A stretch of 64,000 nucleotides of DNA. Source: Pseudomonas sp. FP198. GTDB taxonomy: Bacteria > Pseudomonadota > Gammaproteobacteria > Pseudomonadales > Pseudomonadaceae. Of this stretch, positions 1 through 9,045 are shown piece after piece. The position numbers were made by a program, and so were the translations under genes. A model generated the notes under the pieces. The model did no database searches, had not been told where the DNA came from, and saw only the letters and a list, made by a program, of their open reading frames with translations. Numbering within the stretch: the stretch's first letter is position 1; the number at the start of each line of letters is the position of its first letter. Location: positions 2,683,501 through 2,747,500 of the forward strand of contig NZ_CP117452.1 of assembly GCF_030687895.1 (NCBI RefSeq), in the 5' to 3' direction.

Positions 1-614
1 TCGTTGAAGGGTGGGTAGGCGGAGTGGGAGTACATGAGGAACGGTTGCCCGTCCAGATCCTGCACGCTGACAGACTCGGCGCTGGCCAGCGGATGGCCGG
101 CCGGCACGGCCAGGACGAACGGTTCGCGTACCAGGCATTCGGTGGCGTAGCCGGTTTCCAGCAGCGGCGAGCGAACGATGCCGAGGTCGATGCGCCGGGC
201 GCGCAGGGCTTCGTGCTGCTGGTAGGTGTTCATCTCCGCGAGAACGATCTTGACCTGCGGCTGTTTGAGCCGCGCCTCGGCAATGACCTTGGGCAGAAAT
301 TCATACACCGCGCTGCCGACGAAGCTGATGGTGACCGAGCCGATGTCGCCCCGGGCAAAACGCTTGGCGGCCTCGGCGGCTTGTTGCGCCTGTTGCAGCA
401 GGTTCTGCGCTTCGATGAAAAATGCCCGGCCGGCCGCGGTGAGGGCGACGCTGCGGGTGCTGCGGGTGAACAGTTCGACGCCGAGGTGATGCTCCAGCAA
501 CTGGATCTGTCGACTCAAGGGCGGCTGGGTCATGTTCAAGCGTTCAGCGGCCCGGCGGAAATTCAGTTCGGTAGCCACTGTGGTGAAGCAGCGCAGTTGG
601 GCCAGTTCAAACAT
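1..614 (-). CDS. LysR-type transcriptional regulator (C-terminus cut by window edge)
   Basis: Reading leftwards from the ATG at 614-612, about 204 residues are visible and the frame is still open at base 1. Residues 1-60 form a LysR winged helix-turn-helix (AAERLNMTQPPLSRQI), followed by the start of the effector-binding domain (GDIGSVTISFVGSAVYEFLP). The gene is divergent from a glucarate-type transporter and dehydratase, so it probably controls them in response to a sugar acid; that role is inferred from position. Only the C-terminal part is missing, and nothing suggests a broken gene. Confidence 0.93.
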   Translation of the reverse strand, partial: MFELAQLRCFTTVATELNFRRAAERLNMTQPPLSRQIQLLEHHLGVELFTRSTRSVALTAAGRAFFIEAQNLLQQAQQAAEAAKRFARGDIGSVTISFVGSAVYEFLPKVIAEARLKQPQVKIVLAEMNTYQQHEALRARRIDLGIVRSPLLETGYATECLVREPFVLAVPAGHPLASAESVSVQDLDGQPFLMYSHSAYPPFN

Positions 615-631
615 TGATTCAATCCCGGTAT

Positions 632-654
632 CAATCAAGTGCCAACTTAGATTG
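632..654. promoter_or_regulatory. Candidate LysR operator
   Basis: In the gap between the divergent LysR gene and the MFS gene, CAATC (632-636) and GATTG (650-654) form a perfect 5-base inverted repeat 13 bases apart. LysR proteins often bind such dyads between their own gene and a divergent target. The arms are short, so this is only a candidate. Confidence 0.3.
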
Positions 655-738
655 GACGGGAACAATCCCTCGCGTCCATCATCAATCCGCTCCTCGCAAA
701 AGCAGCAAGCCCCACAAAAACAAGATTGGGAGGCACCC

Positions 739-2124
739 TTGAATCACGTATCGGACTCGACCCTGGCCACCGCCGCGGCCAAGGTCAAACGTCACGTCCT
801 GCCGTTGGTGGTGGTGATGTTCATCGTCAACTACATCGACCGCGTCAACATCGGCTTCGTCCGCAGCCACCTGGAAACCGACCTGGGTATTGGCGCAGCG
901 GCCTATGGCCTCGGTGCCGGGCTGTTCTTCATCGGCTACGCGCTGTTCGAAGTGCCGTCCAACATGCTCTTGCAGCGCTACGGCGCCCGGGCCTGGCTGA
1001 CGCGCATCATGTTCACCTGGGGCGCGGCGGCGATGGCCATGGCGTTCGTGCGTGGCGAAACCAGCTTCTACGTGCTGCGCTTCATCCTCGGAGCGGCGGA
1101 GGCGGGGTTCTTTCCCGGCATCATCTATTACTTCACCCAATGGTTGCCGGCCAACGAGCGCGGCAAGGCGATGGCGATCTTCCTTAGCGGTTCGGCCATC
1201 GCCTCGGTGATCTCCGGGCCGGTATCCGGCGCCTTGCTGCACATCAGCGGGTTGGGCCTGCATGGCTGGCAATGGATGTTCCTGATCGAAGGCGGCGCGT
1301 CCATCGTCCTGTGCGGGTTTGTCTGGTTCTGGCTGCAATCGCACCCCAGCCAGGCCAAATGGCTGACGGCTGAAGAGAAAACCGTACTGATCGCCGCCAT
1401 CGCCGAAGAGCAGCGGGCGCGGGAAGCCGCCCAGGTCATCAAGCCGTCGATGTTCAAATTGCTCGCCGACCGGCAGATCGCGCTGTTCTGCTTCATCTAT
1501 TTTTCCATTGCCCTGACCATTTATGGCGCCACGTTCTGGCTGCCGAGCATGATCAAGAAAATGGGCAACCTGGGGGATTTCCAGGTCGGCTTGCTCAACT
1601 CGATTCCGTGGATCATCTCCATCGTCGCGATGTATGGCTTTGCTGCCCTGGCCGGCAAGTGGAAGTTCCAGCAGGCCTGGGTCGCGGTGACGCTGGTGAT
1701 CGCTGCATTCGGCATGTTCATGTCCACCACCGGCGGGCCGATCTTTGCCTTCGTCGCCATCTGTTTCGCGGCCATCGGCTTCAAGGCCGCCTCGGCGCTG
1801 TTCTGGCCGATCCCCCAAGGCTATCTCGACGCCCGCATCGCGGCGGCGGTGATCGCCCTGATCAATTCCATCGGCAACCTCGGCGGCTTCGTCGCCCCGA
1901 CAGCCTTCGGGTTCCTGGAGCAGACCACCGGTTCCATCGAAGGCGGTCTGTATGGGTTGGCGATCACCTCGCTGGTTGCCGCCGTGGTGATCTTTTTCGC
2001 CCGGACCCAACCGGGGCGCGGCAAACCTGACGCGCTGTCCGGCCAGCCTGAAAACTCGGTCGAAGCTGACCCGCTGAACAAATCTCACGTCCTGAAACCT
2101 GGCCCATCGGGAGCCGCTGCATGA
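739..2124 (+). CDS. MFS transporter, ACS family, probable hexarate (glucarate/galactarate-type) importer
   Basis: A 461-residue inner-membrane carrier with 12 predicted hydrophobic segments in two halves. TM1 carries NYIDRVNIG, the N-Y-x-D-R-x-N signature of the anion:cation symporter family, which includes GudP and phthalate carriers. I start it at TTG 739 because GGGAGG lies at 728-733, five bases upstream; upstream in-frame codons read through the intergenic region and give no plausible protein. The stop overlaps the next start by ATGA, so it is translationally coupled to a glucarate dehydratase-family gene, which makes a sugar diacid the likely substrate. The exact substrate is inferred. 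Confidence 0.88.
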   Translation: MNHVSDSTLATAAAKVKRHVLPLVVVMFIVNYIDRVNIGFVRSHLETDLGIGAAAYGLGAGLFFIGYALFEVPSNMLLQRYGARAWLTRIMFTWGAAAMAMAFVRGETSFYVLRFILGAAEAGFFPGIIYYFTQWLPANERGKAMAIFLSGSAIASVISGPVSGALLHISGLGLHGWQWMFLIEGGASIVLCGFVWFWLQSHPSQAKWLTAEEKTVLIAAIAEEQRAREAAQVIKPSMFKLLADRQIALFCFIYFSIALTIYGATFWLPSMIKKMGNLGDFQVGLLNSIPWIISIVAMYGFAALAGKWKFQQAWVAVTLVIAAFGMFMSTTGGPIFAFVAICFAAIGFKAASALFWPIPQGYLDARIAAAVIALINSIGNLGGFVAPTAFGFLEQTTGSIEGGLYGLAITSLVAAVVIFFARTQPGRGKPDALSGQPENSVEADPLNKSHVLKPGPSGAAA

Positions 2125-3395
2125 AGATCAAACGCGTTACCGTGACCCCTATCGCTTTTCGCGATCCACCTCTGCTCAACGCCAGCGGCATTCACGAGCC
2201 GTTCGCGCTGCGCTCGATCATCGAGATCGAAAGCGACAACGGTTACATCGGCCTCGGCGAGAGCTACGGCGATGCGCCGGCCCTGGCGATCCAGCAGCAG
2301 GTACAGAACCAGTTGATCGGCCTCGATCCGTTCAATCTCAACCAGTTGCGCGCTATCGTCCAGGCCACCGTGGCTGCTCACAAACCGGCGAGCGTCGCCG
2401 GGGCGGAACTGGCGCCGGGCTCGCATGCGAGCAAGGCGGTGAGCAATGCCTATTCCGCTTTCGAAGTCGCTTGCCTGGACTTGCAGGCGCATTATCTGAA
2501 TGTGCCGCTGGTGGATTTGCTGGGCGGTGCGATCCGCGACGAAGTGCCGTTCAGCGCGTACCTGTTTTTCAAGTACGCCGAGCATATCGATTCACCGTAT
2601 CCCGCGGACAGTTGGGGCGAAGCGCTGAATGAGCAACAGATCGTCGCCCAGGCCCGACGGATGATCGAGGAGTACGGTTTCAAGAGCATCAAGCTCAAGG
2701 CCGGGGCATTGGAGCCGGAGCATGAAGTGGCCTGTATCAAGGCCTTGAAACAGGCTTTTCCTGGCTTGCCGCTGCGCATCGATCCTAACGGCAACTGGTC
2801 GCTGGAGACTTCCATTCGCATGGCCGAGCTGCTCGGTGATGACCTGCAATATTACGAAGACCCCACGCCCGGGCTCGAAGGGATGGCCGCGCTGCACAAG
2901 CGCACGGGCCTGCCGCTGGCGACCAACATGGTGGTCACCGACTTCGACGAGTTCCGCCGCAGCGTGGCGCAGGACAGCGTGCAGATTGTCCTGGCCGACC
3001 ACCATTACTGGGGCGGGCTGCGCGATACCCAGATGCTCGCGAAAATGTGCGAGACCTTTGGTCTGGGTGTGTCGATGCACTCCAACTCGCACCTGGGCAT
3101 CAGCCTCATGGCCATGGCCCACGTGGCGGCTTCGGTGCCGAACCTGGATTACGCCTGCGATACCCATTACCCCTGGCAGGAACCGGATGAAGAGGTGATC
3201 AAGGGCGGCAAGCTGGCATTCGTCGACGGTTGCGTGAAGATCACCCGGGCGCCGGGCCTTGGCCTGGAGCTGGACCGCGATCAACTGGGCAAGCTGCATG
3301 AGCAGTTCCTCAGTTGCGGCATCCGCCAGCGCGACGATGTGCGGCAGATGCGGCGTTATCGGCCGGACTGGACCACTGTCAAACCGCGGTTCTGA
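2121..3395 (+). CDS. Enolase-superfamily sugar-acid dehydratase, glucarate dehydratase family
   Basis: A 424-residue enzyme of the mandelate racemase/enolase superfamily. These enzymes use Mg2+ and remove an alpha proton from a carboxylate. Visible active-site features in order are KLK (191-193), the metal-ligand strand RIDPNG (Asp221), YYEDP (Glu246/Asp247), TNM (Asn269) and MHSNSH with His320 as the expected second base. ATNMVVTD and DTHYPWQ resemble the GudD subgroup, which turns D-glucarate into 5-keto-4-deoxyglucarate. The N-terminal third differs clearly from GudD as I remember it, so I name the family rather than the substrate. It is coupled to the MFS gene by a four-base overlap. Confidence 0.87.
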   Translation: MKIKRVTVTPIAFRDPPLLNASGIHEPFALRSIIEIESDNGYIGLGESYGDAPALAIQQQVQNQLIGLDPFNLNQLRAIVQATVAAHKPASVAGAELAPGSHASKAVSNAYSAFEVACLDLQAHYLNVPLVDLLGGAIRDEVPFSAYLFFKYAEHIDSPYPADSWGEALNEQQIVAQARRMIEEYGFKSIKLKAGALEPEHEVACIKALKQAFPGLPLRIDPNGNWSLETSIRMAELLGDDLQYYEDPTPGLEGMAALHKRTGLPLATNMVVTDFDEFRRSVAQDSVQIVLADHHYWGGLRDTQMLAKMCETFGLGVSMHSNSHLGISLMAMAHVAASVPNLDYACDTHYPWQEPDEEVIKGGKLAFVDGCVKITRAPGLGLELDRDQLGKLHEQFLSCGIRQRDDVRQMRRYRPDWTTVKPRF

Positions 3396-3410
3396 TCCGA
3401 ATCCCATGGG

Positions 3411-3448
3411 CCTGCTGCGCAGGCCAGCGGGAGCAAGCTCGCTCCCAC
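3411..3448. repeat. Single REP element (mixed type)
   Basis: The palindromic tract GCGGGAGCAAGCTCGCTCCCAC follows the stop of the dehydratase gene. It looks like a hybrid of the GAGGGAGCTTGCTCCC and GTGGGAGCGAGC types found in full doublets elsewhere in the window. There is no facing partner, so this is a single REP. Confidence 0.75.
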
Positions 3449-3654
3449 AGGGCCTGCTGTTGCCTTCTCGGGCAATACCGCTGGCCCCCACCCAAAGTAC
3501 CGCGCCCGCCAGCCTCGCCGTCTTACACCCAAACTGCCGCGCCGGGCCGGCGCTGCCAAAGCAGCCGGCAATTCCCTCCAAGGCAGCGTATGACGCGCCC
3601 GGGGGCCTTTCGATAATCGCCTCCGACATCCCGTCCCCTGTTGCGGAGCGCGCC

Positions 3655-4839
3655 ATGCACAACAATAAGAATACCTGCCTGCGTTTTTTGCCTGCGGTCA
3701 TCGCCGGCCTGTCGAGCCTGGGCCTGACGCCCTGGGCGCAAGCCGAAATCATGCTGTACGACAAGGACCAGACCACTTTCTCCACCGATGGCTACATCAA
3801 CGCCTTCTACGTCAACAGCGACGTGGACCGGGCGGGGGAGCAGTTCGACCGGCGCCAGTCGCGGGTCAAGATGGGCTTTTTGCCCAACTACCTGGGCTTC
3901 AACATGGGCAAGCAGGTCGATGACCTCAAGCTCGGCGCCCGTGCCTCGTTCTGGGTGACCATCAATGACAGCGAAACCAACGGCACCGACACCGCCATCG
4001 ACGTGCGGCAGTTCTACGGCACCGTCGCCAATCCGGAGTGGGGCGAGGTGCTGATCGGCAAGGACTTCGGCCTGTTTGCCCGTTCCAACATCTTGCTTGA
4101 TGAGTTGCTGGCCGGTTACGGCCAGGTCAGCGACACCCTCGGCCTGGTGGATGGCGGCGGGGTGTCGTTCGGCAATATCGGCAGCGGTTACCCATACCCG
4201 TTCCCGACTTCGCAGATCACCTATCGCACTCCGGTGATGGACGGGTTGCGTGTGGCGGTGGGCATCATGGACCCGGTGGACACCAACGACAGCAGCGCCA
4301 CCGGCAAGGCCTACCAGGAAAACCCGCGTACCGAGAGCGAGGTCACCTACCAGTTCGATCTCGGCGGCGCGAAGATCTACAGCTGGCTGAACGGCAGCTA
4401 CCAGACCTCGGATAACACCGATACCAATGTCGAATCGGTCACCTCAAAAGGCCTGGGTTATGGCGTGCAGGCCAAGATGGGCGGGCTCTCGCTCACCGGC
4501 TCAGGGTTCCAGGCCAAGGGCATCAACCCGTTTTTCACCAACAACGCCGGCGAGGCCACACTGCGCAACGTCGACAGCAAGGGCTACCTGCTGCAAGGCT
4601 CCTACAAGCTCGGCAAGAATCGCCTGGCGCTGTCCTACGGCAAGACCGAGGACGACGGCAACGGAGTGGTCGGCAGCGGTGCCGACTACGAGACTCGCGG
4701 TGTCGCGCTGTTTCATGACATCAATGACAACCTCAAGCTCGTCGCCGAATACAACCAGTTCGAAATCAACGGCCACGACACCAGCGCGCAGAACGAAGAC
4801 ACCGACACCTTTGCGGTGGGGGCCGTGCTGACCTGGTAA
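3655..4839 (+). CDS. Gram-negative porin
   Basis: A 394-residue outer-membrane beta-barrel protein. A signal peptide covers roughly residues 1-31 (hydrophobic core FLPAVIAGLSSLGL, cleavage after AQA), followed by alternating beta-strand sequence with many Gly, Tyr and Asp residues. The chain ends in LTW, the C-terminal aromatic residue used by BAM-inserted barrels. I start at ATG 3655 with GCGGAG just upstream rather than in the long open frame before it, which lacks a signal sequence. It lies 259 bases after the dehydratase and may admit the same sugar acid, but a general porin role is equally possible. Confidence 0.86.
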   Translation: MHNNKNTCLRFLPAVIAGLSSLGLTPWAQAEIMLYDKDQTTFSTDGYINAFYVNSDVDRAGEQFDRRQSRVKMGFLPNYLGFNMGKQVDDLKLGARASFWVTINDSETNGTDTAIDVRQFYGTVANPEWGEVLIGKDFGLFARSNILLDELLAGYGQVSDTLGLVDGGGVSFGNIGSGYPYPFPTSQITYRTPVMDGLRVAVGIMDPVDTNDSSATGKAYQENPRTESEVTYQFDLGGAKIYSWLNGSYQTSDNTDTNVESVTSKGLGYGVQAKMGGLSLTGSGFQAKGINPFFTNNAGEATLRNVDSKGYLLQGSYKLGKNRLALSYGKTEDDGNGVVGSGADYETRGVALFHDINDNLKLVAEYNQFEINGHDTSAQNEDTDTFAVGAVLTW

Positions 4840-4844
4840 GGCAC

Positions 4845-4973
4845 GTGGCGAGGGAGCTTGCTCCCGCTGGGTTGCGCAGCAGCCCCTTGAACTGGGATTG
4901 AGGTATATCAGGCTCATTCAGTCAGATTTTCGGGGCTGCTTCGCACCCCAGCGGGAGCAAGCTCCCTCGCCAC
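4845..4973. repeat. REPIN, GAGGGAGCTTGCTCCC family
   Basis: Two inverted REP sequences face each other: GTGGCGAGGGAGCTTGCTCC at 4845 and its complement ending at 4973. The inner arms (GGGTTGCGCAGCAGCCCC and its near complement) pair as well, so the whole unit can fold into one long hairpin. It sits directly after the porin stop. Confidence 0.93.
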
Positions 4974-5044
4974 AAAAGCATCAATCCAGGTTTTAGTGGC
5001 AGCCCCCACCGTGCGCATCGCGGTCGGGGCCGCCACGGTTCTCC

Positions 5045-5108
5045 ACCCATGGAAGTGTCCACCCGCTACCCAAGTAGCATTCGTCCACCGGGCGCGGGTT
5101 CGTACACT
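5045..5108 (+). promoter_or_regulatory. Ped-type bipartite promoter of nosP-nahK
   Basis: Box A at 5045-5059 (ACCCATGGAAGTGTC) matches the TACCAAGGAACTAGA consensus at 8 of 15 positions, with the core CCANGGAA kept. Box B GCATTCG is at 5077-5083, and TACACT, a good -10 element, follows after 19 bases at 5103-5108. The same spacing recurs at pedF, pedI, pqqA and the CXXCW gene. The start codon lies 32 bases after the -10 element. Confidence 0.6.
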
Positions 5109-5140
5109 CAGGGCTCTATCACGCACCGTCGGAGGCGCAG

Positions 5141-6304
5141 ATGCAGCAGGCCCAGAGCGAAGGTGTGGTCAGCGCCATGTCCCAGGCAACGGACGTCGAG
5201 CAAGTGGCCCAGGAACTGGCGCGACAGCTGTTGCACCCATACCTGGGTTTCGTGCTGTTTTTCTGTTCCGCCGAATACAACTTGCCGGCCCTGGGCCAGG
5301 CGTTGTCACGCAGTTTCGGCGGGATTCGCCTGGTCGGCTGCACCAGCGCCGGGGAAATCACCCCGCAGGGCTACGGTCGTAACTGCGTGACGGCGGTGGG
5401 GTTCGATCATCGGCACTTCTCCATTGCCGCCGAGCTGATCGGCGAGATGGAGCACTTCAGCCTGATCGACGCCCAGCAGATGGTCGAGCGCCTGGCCGGA
5501 GGCTGTCGCAGCAACGTTCTGGCGCCGATCAAGGGCCACAGTTTTGCCCTGACCTTGCTCGACGGCCTGTCCAGTCGCGAGGAAATGGTGCTGGCCGCGT
5601 TGAGCGCAGCCTTGGGCGACATCCCGCATTTCGGTGGCTCGGCCGGCGATGACAATTACCTGACCCACACCCACGTCTACTTCGAAGGCCAGTTCCACAG
5701 CGGCGCTGCCGTGGTGGTGCTGATCAATACCTGGCTGGAGTTCGAGGTGTTCACCACCCATCACATCCTGCCTCGCCAGGAGAAGCTGGTGGTGACCGGC
5801 GCCGACAGCGCCTCGCGACGGGTCTACGAGCTCAATGCCGAACCCGCCGCCGAAGAATACGCCCGGCATATCGGTGTGCCGGTCAGCGCGCTGGATTACC
5901 GGATCTTTGCCGCCCATCCACTGGCCGTGCGCATCAACGATCAGTACTACGTGCGGGCGATCCAGCAGGTCCACTCGGACCTGAGCCTGAGTTTTTATTG
6001 CGCCGTAGAGAACGGCATCGTGCTCACGGCCATGCGCCCGGGGCCTCTGTTGCAAAACCTGCACGCGCTGTTTGACGGCTTGCAGGAGCGCCTTGGTGAC
6101 TTGTTGCTGACCATCGGCTGCGACTGCTTCCTCAGGCGCCTTGAGCTGGAAGACAGCGCTGGCCTGGAGCAGATCGGCCAGTTCCTGCGCGAACAACGGG
6201 TGATGGGGTTCAACACCTATGGAGAACAATTCAATGGCATGCACATCAACCAGACCTTCACCGGAGTTGCCATTGCCCGTCAGCGCGTCCCCGGTCATCG
6301 CTGA
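5141..6304 (+). CDS. nosP: FIST-domain sensor protein, NosP-like
   Basis: A 387-residue soluble protein with an N-terminal FIST domain (about 20-220) and a C-terminal FIST_C domain (about 225-375). It has no signal peptide or membrane segment. FIST proteins beside multi-PAS kinases include P. aeruginosa NosP, a haem protein that senses nitric oxide and tunes the neighbouring kinase NahK. Here the next gene is just such a kinase and overlaps the end of this one, so a sensor-kinase pair is very likely. NO binding is inferred from the family; I did not identify the haem ligand. The start at 5141 has GGAGG at 5130-5134. A ped-type promoter precedes it. Confidence 0.83.
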   Translation: MQQAQSEGVVSAMSQATDVEQVAQELARQLLHPYLGFVLFFCSAEYNLPALGQALSRSFGGIRLVGCTSAGEITPQGYGRNCVTAVGFDHRHFSIAAELIGEMEHFSLIDAQQMVERLAGGCRSNVLAPIKGHSFALTLLDGLSSREEMVLAALSAALGDIPHFGGSAGDDNYLTHTHVYFEGQFHSGAAVVVLINTWLEFEVFTTHHILPRQEKLVVTGADSASRRVYELNAEPAAEEYARHIGVPVSALDYRIFAAHPLAVRINDQYYVRAIQQVHSDLSLSFYCAVENGIVLTAMRPGPLLQNLHALFDGLQERLGDLLLTIGCDCFLRRLELEDSAGLEQIGQFLREQRVMGFNTYGEQFNGMHINQTFTGVAIARQRVPGHR

Positions 6305-8522
6305 ACTGCAGGCACAGATCGCCGCGCTGCAACACGACAACCACAAGCTGCGGCGCATCAACGCGGCGCTGATCGAGCGGGTCGAATCCGGCGTGACCCG
6401 AGGCAGCGACCCGTACGCAGCGTTCCAGCATTCGGTGGTGCTGGCCGAACAGGTCCGCGAGCGCACCGACGCCTTGAACCAGGCGATGGCCGAGCTCAAG
6501 GCCGGCAACCATCTGCTGGGCGAAGCCCGGCTGCGAGCGGAAACCGCCCATCGCCATCTGATCGATGCGATCGAGAGCATTTCCGATGCGTTCGTGCTGT
6601 TCGACGAACAGCAACGCATCGTCCTCTTCAACAGCCGTTTCAAGGCGTTCTGGGCCCACAGCCGGGTGCGGATCATCGCGGGGATGCGCCTTGGCGAGGT
6701 CAAGCGCCTGATGACCGCCAATGGCCTGTTCAGCGAAGAAACCCGCGGCCAGCCCGATGAGCCGGTGCTGTACAGATTGCAGAACGGCCGCTGGCTGCAG
6801 GTCAGCGAACGGCCGACCCAGGAAGGCGGACGGGTGTTTCTGTTTACCGATATCACTGACGTCAAACTCAGCGAAACCGTACGCCGTGAGCAAGCCATCG
6901 CGCAGAAATCCCACCTGTTGCAGCGCGCGGTGGACAACCTGTCCCAGGGCGTAGCGATGGTCAATGCCCAGGGCGTGCTGGAATTGTGGAACCGGCGCTT
7001 CCTGGAGCTCAGCGGCCTGGCACCGGTGGCGGCTCATCGACCATTCAACGAGGTGATCGCCGACAGTGAATTGCAACTGCTGACGCCGGCCAGTCGCGAC
7101 GGCAATGGGCGGTTGATCCAGGAGTGCGAACAGCGCCTGTCCGATGGCCGGGTCCTGGAGATCCGGACTCATCCGCTGCCGACCGGCGGCTACGTCAATA
7201 CCTTCACTGACATTACCGAGCGCTACCAGCATGCCGAGGCCCTGAGCGAAAGCGAGCGCTGGATCCGCTTGATCACAGATCACGTGCCGGCACTGATCGC
7301 CTACCTCAACGCCGATCTGGTCTACGAATTCACCAACAAGGTCTATGAGCAGTGGTATTGCTGGCCGCGGGGCGTGATGCTCGGCCAAAGCCTGCGCGAA
7401 GCCCACAGCGAGCAGCATTACCAGCGCCTGGAAGCCTACGTGGCCCGAGCGTTGGCCGGGGAGAGCGTGACCTTCGAATTCGCCGAGACCAACATCAACA
7501 ACCAGGAGCGCTACATGCTGCGCTCCTACGTGCCCAATCGGCTGGCCAACGGCGAGGTGGTGGGCATCTTCGTGCTGATCCGCGACATCACCGAACGTCG
7601 CCGCACCGCCGAGGCCCTGCATCAGGCCTACCAGAACCTGGAGCAGCGCGTGCAGGAGCGCACGGTCGAGCTGACCACGCTCAACGACCAGTTGCTACGC
7701 GAGATCGACGAGCGCAGCCGGGTCGAGCTGCGCCTGCGCGAAGCCAAGCGCGAGGCCGAGCGGGCCAACCTGTCGAAAACCAAATTCCTCGCGGCGGTCA
7801 GCCATGACCTGCTGCAACCGTTGAACGCGGCGCGGCTGTTCACCAGCGCCTTGCTCGAACGCCGCGAACCGGTGGCGAACGCGCAACTGGTGCGCAACGT
7901 CAGCAATTCGCTGCAGGATGTGGAAAACCTGTTGGGCACCCTGGTCGATATTTCCAAGCTGGATGCCGGCGTGATCAAGGCCGATGTGGCGCCGTTCGCC
8001 CTCAGTGAGTTGCTCGACACCCTGGCCGCCGAATACCTTCAGGTTGCCCGTAGCGAGGGCCTGGCGTTGCGCTTCGTGCCTTGTTCGGTGCTGGTGCGCA
8101 GCGACATCCAGTTGCTGGCGCGGATCCTGCGCAACCTGTTGAGCAACGCCATTCGCTACACCCCCAACGGGCGGGTGGTACTGGGTTGCCGGCGTCACGG
8201 CAACCGTGTCTCGATCGAAGTCTGGGATTCCGGCATCGGCATTGCCCAGGATCGGCTGGAGGAAATCTTCCAGGAATTCAAGCGTGGTGACGTCCAGCGC
8301 CCGGACCAGGACCGCGGACTCGGCCTGGGATTGGCGATCGTCGAGAAGATCGCCGGGATCCTCGGGCATCCGATCCGGGTCCGCTCCTGGCCGGGCCAGG
8401 GCTCGGTGTTCGCCATCGAGGTGCCGCTCAGCGCTACCGCGCCCAAGCCGCTGGCCTGCCTGGACATGAGGCGAGCCGATGCTCGAACGCCTGCGCGGCG
8501 CGCGGGTCTGGGTGCTGGATAA
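6234..8522 (+). CDS. nahK: Multi-PAS sensor histidine kinase, NahK/ErcS'-like
   Basis: A cytoplasmic histidine kinase of about 762 residues. A coiled coil (about 15-100) is followed by three PAS-like domains (about 105-220, 225-335, 340-460), a second coiled coil, a HisKA domain with phospho-acceptor His524 in VSHDLLQPLNAAR, and an ATPase domain with LLSNAIRYTPNG and GLGLGLAIVEKI. ATG 6234 is preferred (GGAGAAC at 6221-6227); ATG 6219 is the alternative. It overlaps nosP by 71 bases. The C-terminus runs out in a short Arg-rich tail where the related kinase at 27915 continues into a receiver domain, which is here a separate overlapping frame. In P. aeruginosa the relative acts on HptB and on ethanol oxidation. 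Confidence 0.88.
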   Translation: MACTSTRPSPELPLPVSASPVIAELQAQIAALQHDNHKLRRINAALIERVESGVTRGSDPYAAFQHSVVLAEQVRERTDALNQAMAELKAGNHLLGEARLRAETAHRHLIDAIESISDAFVLFDEQQRIVLFNSRFKAFWAHSRVRIIAGMRLGEVKRLMTANGLFSEETRGQPDEPVLYRLQNGRWLQVSERPTQEGGRVFLFTDITDVKLSETVRREQAIAQKSHLLQRAVDNLSQGVAMVNAQGVLELWNRRFLELSGLAPVAAHRPFNEVIADSELQLLTPASRDGNGRLIQECEQRLSDGRVLEIRTHPLPTGGYVNTFTDITERYQHAEALSESERWIRLITDHVPALIAYLNADLVYEFTNKVYEQWYCWPRGVMLGQSLREAHSEQHYQRLEAYVARALAGESVTFEFAETNINNQERYMLRSYVPNRLANGEVVGIFVLIRDITERRRTAEALHQAYQNLEQRVQERTVELTTLNDQLLREIDERSRVELRLREAKREAERANLSKTKFLAAVSHDLLQPLNAARLFTSALLERREPVANAQLVRNVSNSLQDVENLLGTLVDISKLDAGVIKADVAPFALSELLDTLAAEYLQVARSEGLALRFVPCSVLVRSDIQLLARILRNLLSNAIRYTPNGRVVLGCRRHGNRVSIEVWDSGIGIAQDRLEEIFQEFKRGDVQRPDQDRGLGLGLAIVEKIAGILGHPIRVRSWPGQGSVFAIEVPLSATAPKPLACLDMRRADARTPARRAGLGAG

Positions 8523-8877
8523 CGACGCGGCAATCTGCGCCGGCATGCGGACCTTGCTCGAAGGTTGGGGCTGCCGCGTGGTAACGGCGCTATCGGAACA
8601 GGACCTGGCACGCCAGGTGGACGATTACCGCACCAAGGCGGATCTGCTGATCGCCGACTATCACCTGGACCACGATCAGAATGGCATGGACGCGGTGGCC
8701 CGGATCAACGCCTGCCGCACCTCACCGATCCCGGCCATGATGATCACGGCCAACTACAGCAACGAACTCAAGCAGCAGATCCGCGAGCGCGGGCACACGC
8801 TGATGCACAAGCCGGTGCGGCCGATGAAGCTGAAGATTGCGATGAGTCATTTGTTGGGCCAAACCCAGGTTTGGTGA
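8479..8877 (+). CDS. Stand-alone receiver (REC) protein behind NahK
   Basis: A 132-residue single receiver domain. Acidic pocket residues are in WVLDND, the phospho-acceptor Asp in LLIADYHLD, the switch Thr in MMITAN and the conserved Lys in MHKPV, so it looks functional. The start ATG at 8479 has GAGG at 8468-8471 and lies 44 bases inside the end of the kinase gene, in the +1 frame. The paralogous kinase at 27915 carries the same type of receiver fused at its C-terminus. This gene is therefore either a naturally split hybrid kinase made by translational coupling or the result of a one-base change in the linker. Confidence 0.8.
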   Translation: MLERLRGARVWVLDNDAAICAGMRTLLEGWGCRVVTALSEQDLARQVDDYRTKADLLIADYHLDHDQNGMDAVARINACRTSPIPAMMITANYSNELKQQIRERGHTLMHKPVRPMKLKIAMSHLLGQTQVW

Positions 8878-8890
8878 GTCGAACGCTGTT

Positions 8891-9009
8891 GTGGCGAGGG
8901 GATTTATCCCCGCTGGGCTGCGAAGCGGCCCTAAAACTTGGCAACTCGGTACAGCAGGAAGAATCATGGGGTCGCTTCGCGACCCAGCGGGGATAAATCC
9001 CCTCGCCAC
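8891..9009. repeat. REPIN, GAGGGGATTTATCCCC family
   Basis: GTGGCGAGGGGATTTATCCC at 8891 faces its complement ending at 9009. Inner arms around GCGAAGCGGCCC and GGGTCGCTTCGC also pair. It lies between two convergent genes (the receiver and agmR). Confidence 0.93.
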
Positions 9010-9045
9010 AGTTGATCTCCTTTCGCCATGAAGTGCGGATAGCAG

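Noticed and set aside
24..617. Plus-strand open frame of 197 codons at the left edge
   Set aside because: It is the antisense of a clear LysR gene; the translation is rich in Arg, Gly and Gln with no domain.
8891..9009. CRISPR or rho-independent terminator
   Set aside because: The palindromic doublets occur singly, without regular spacers, and share REP cores with many other places; they are REPINs. Some may still stop transcription.
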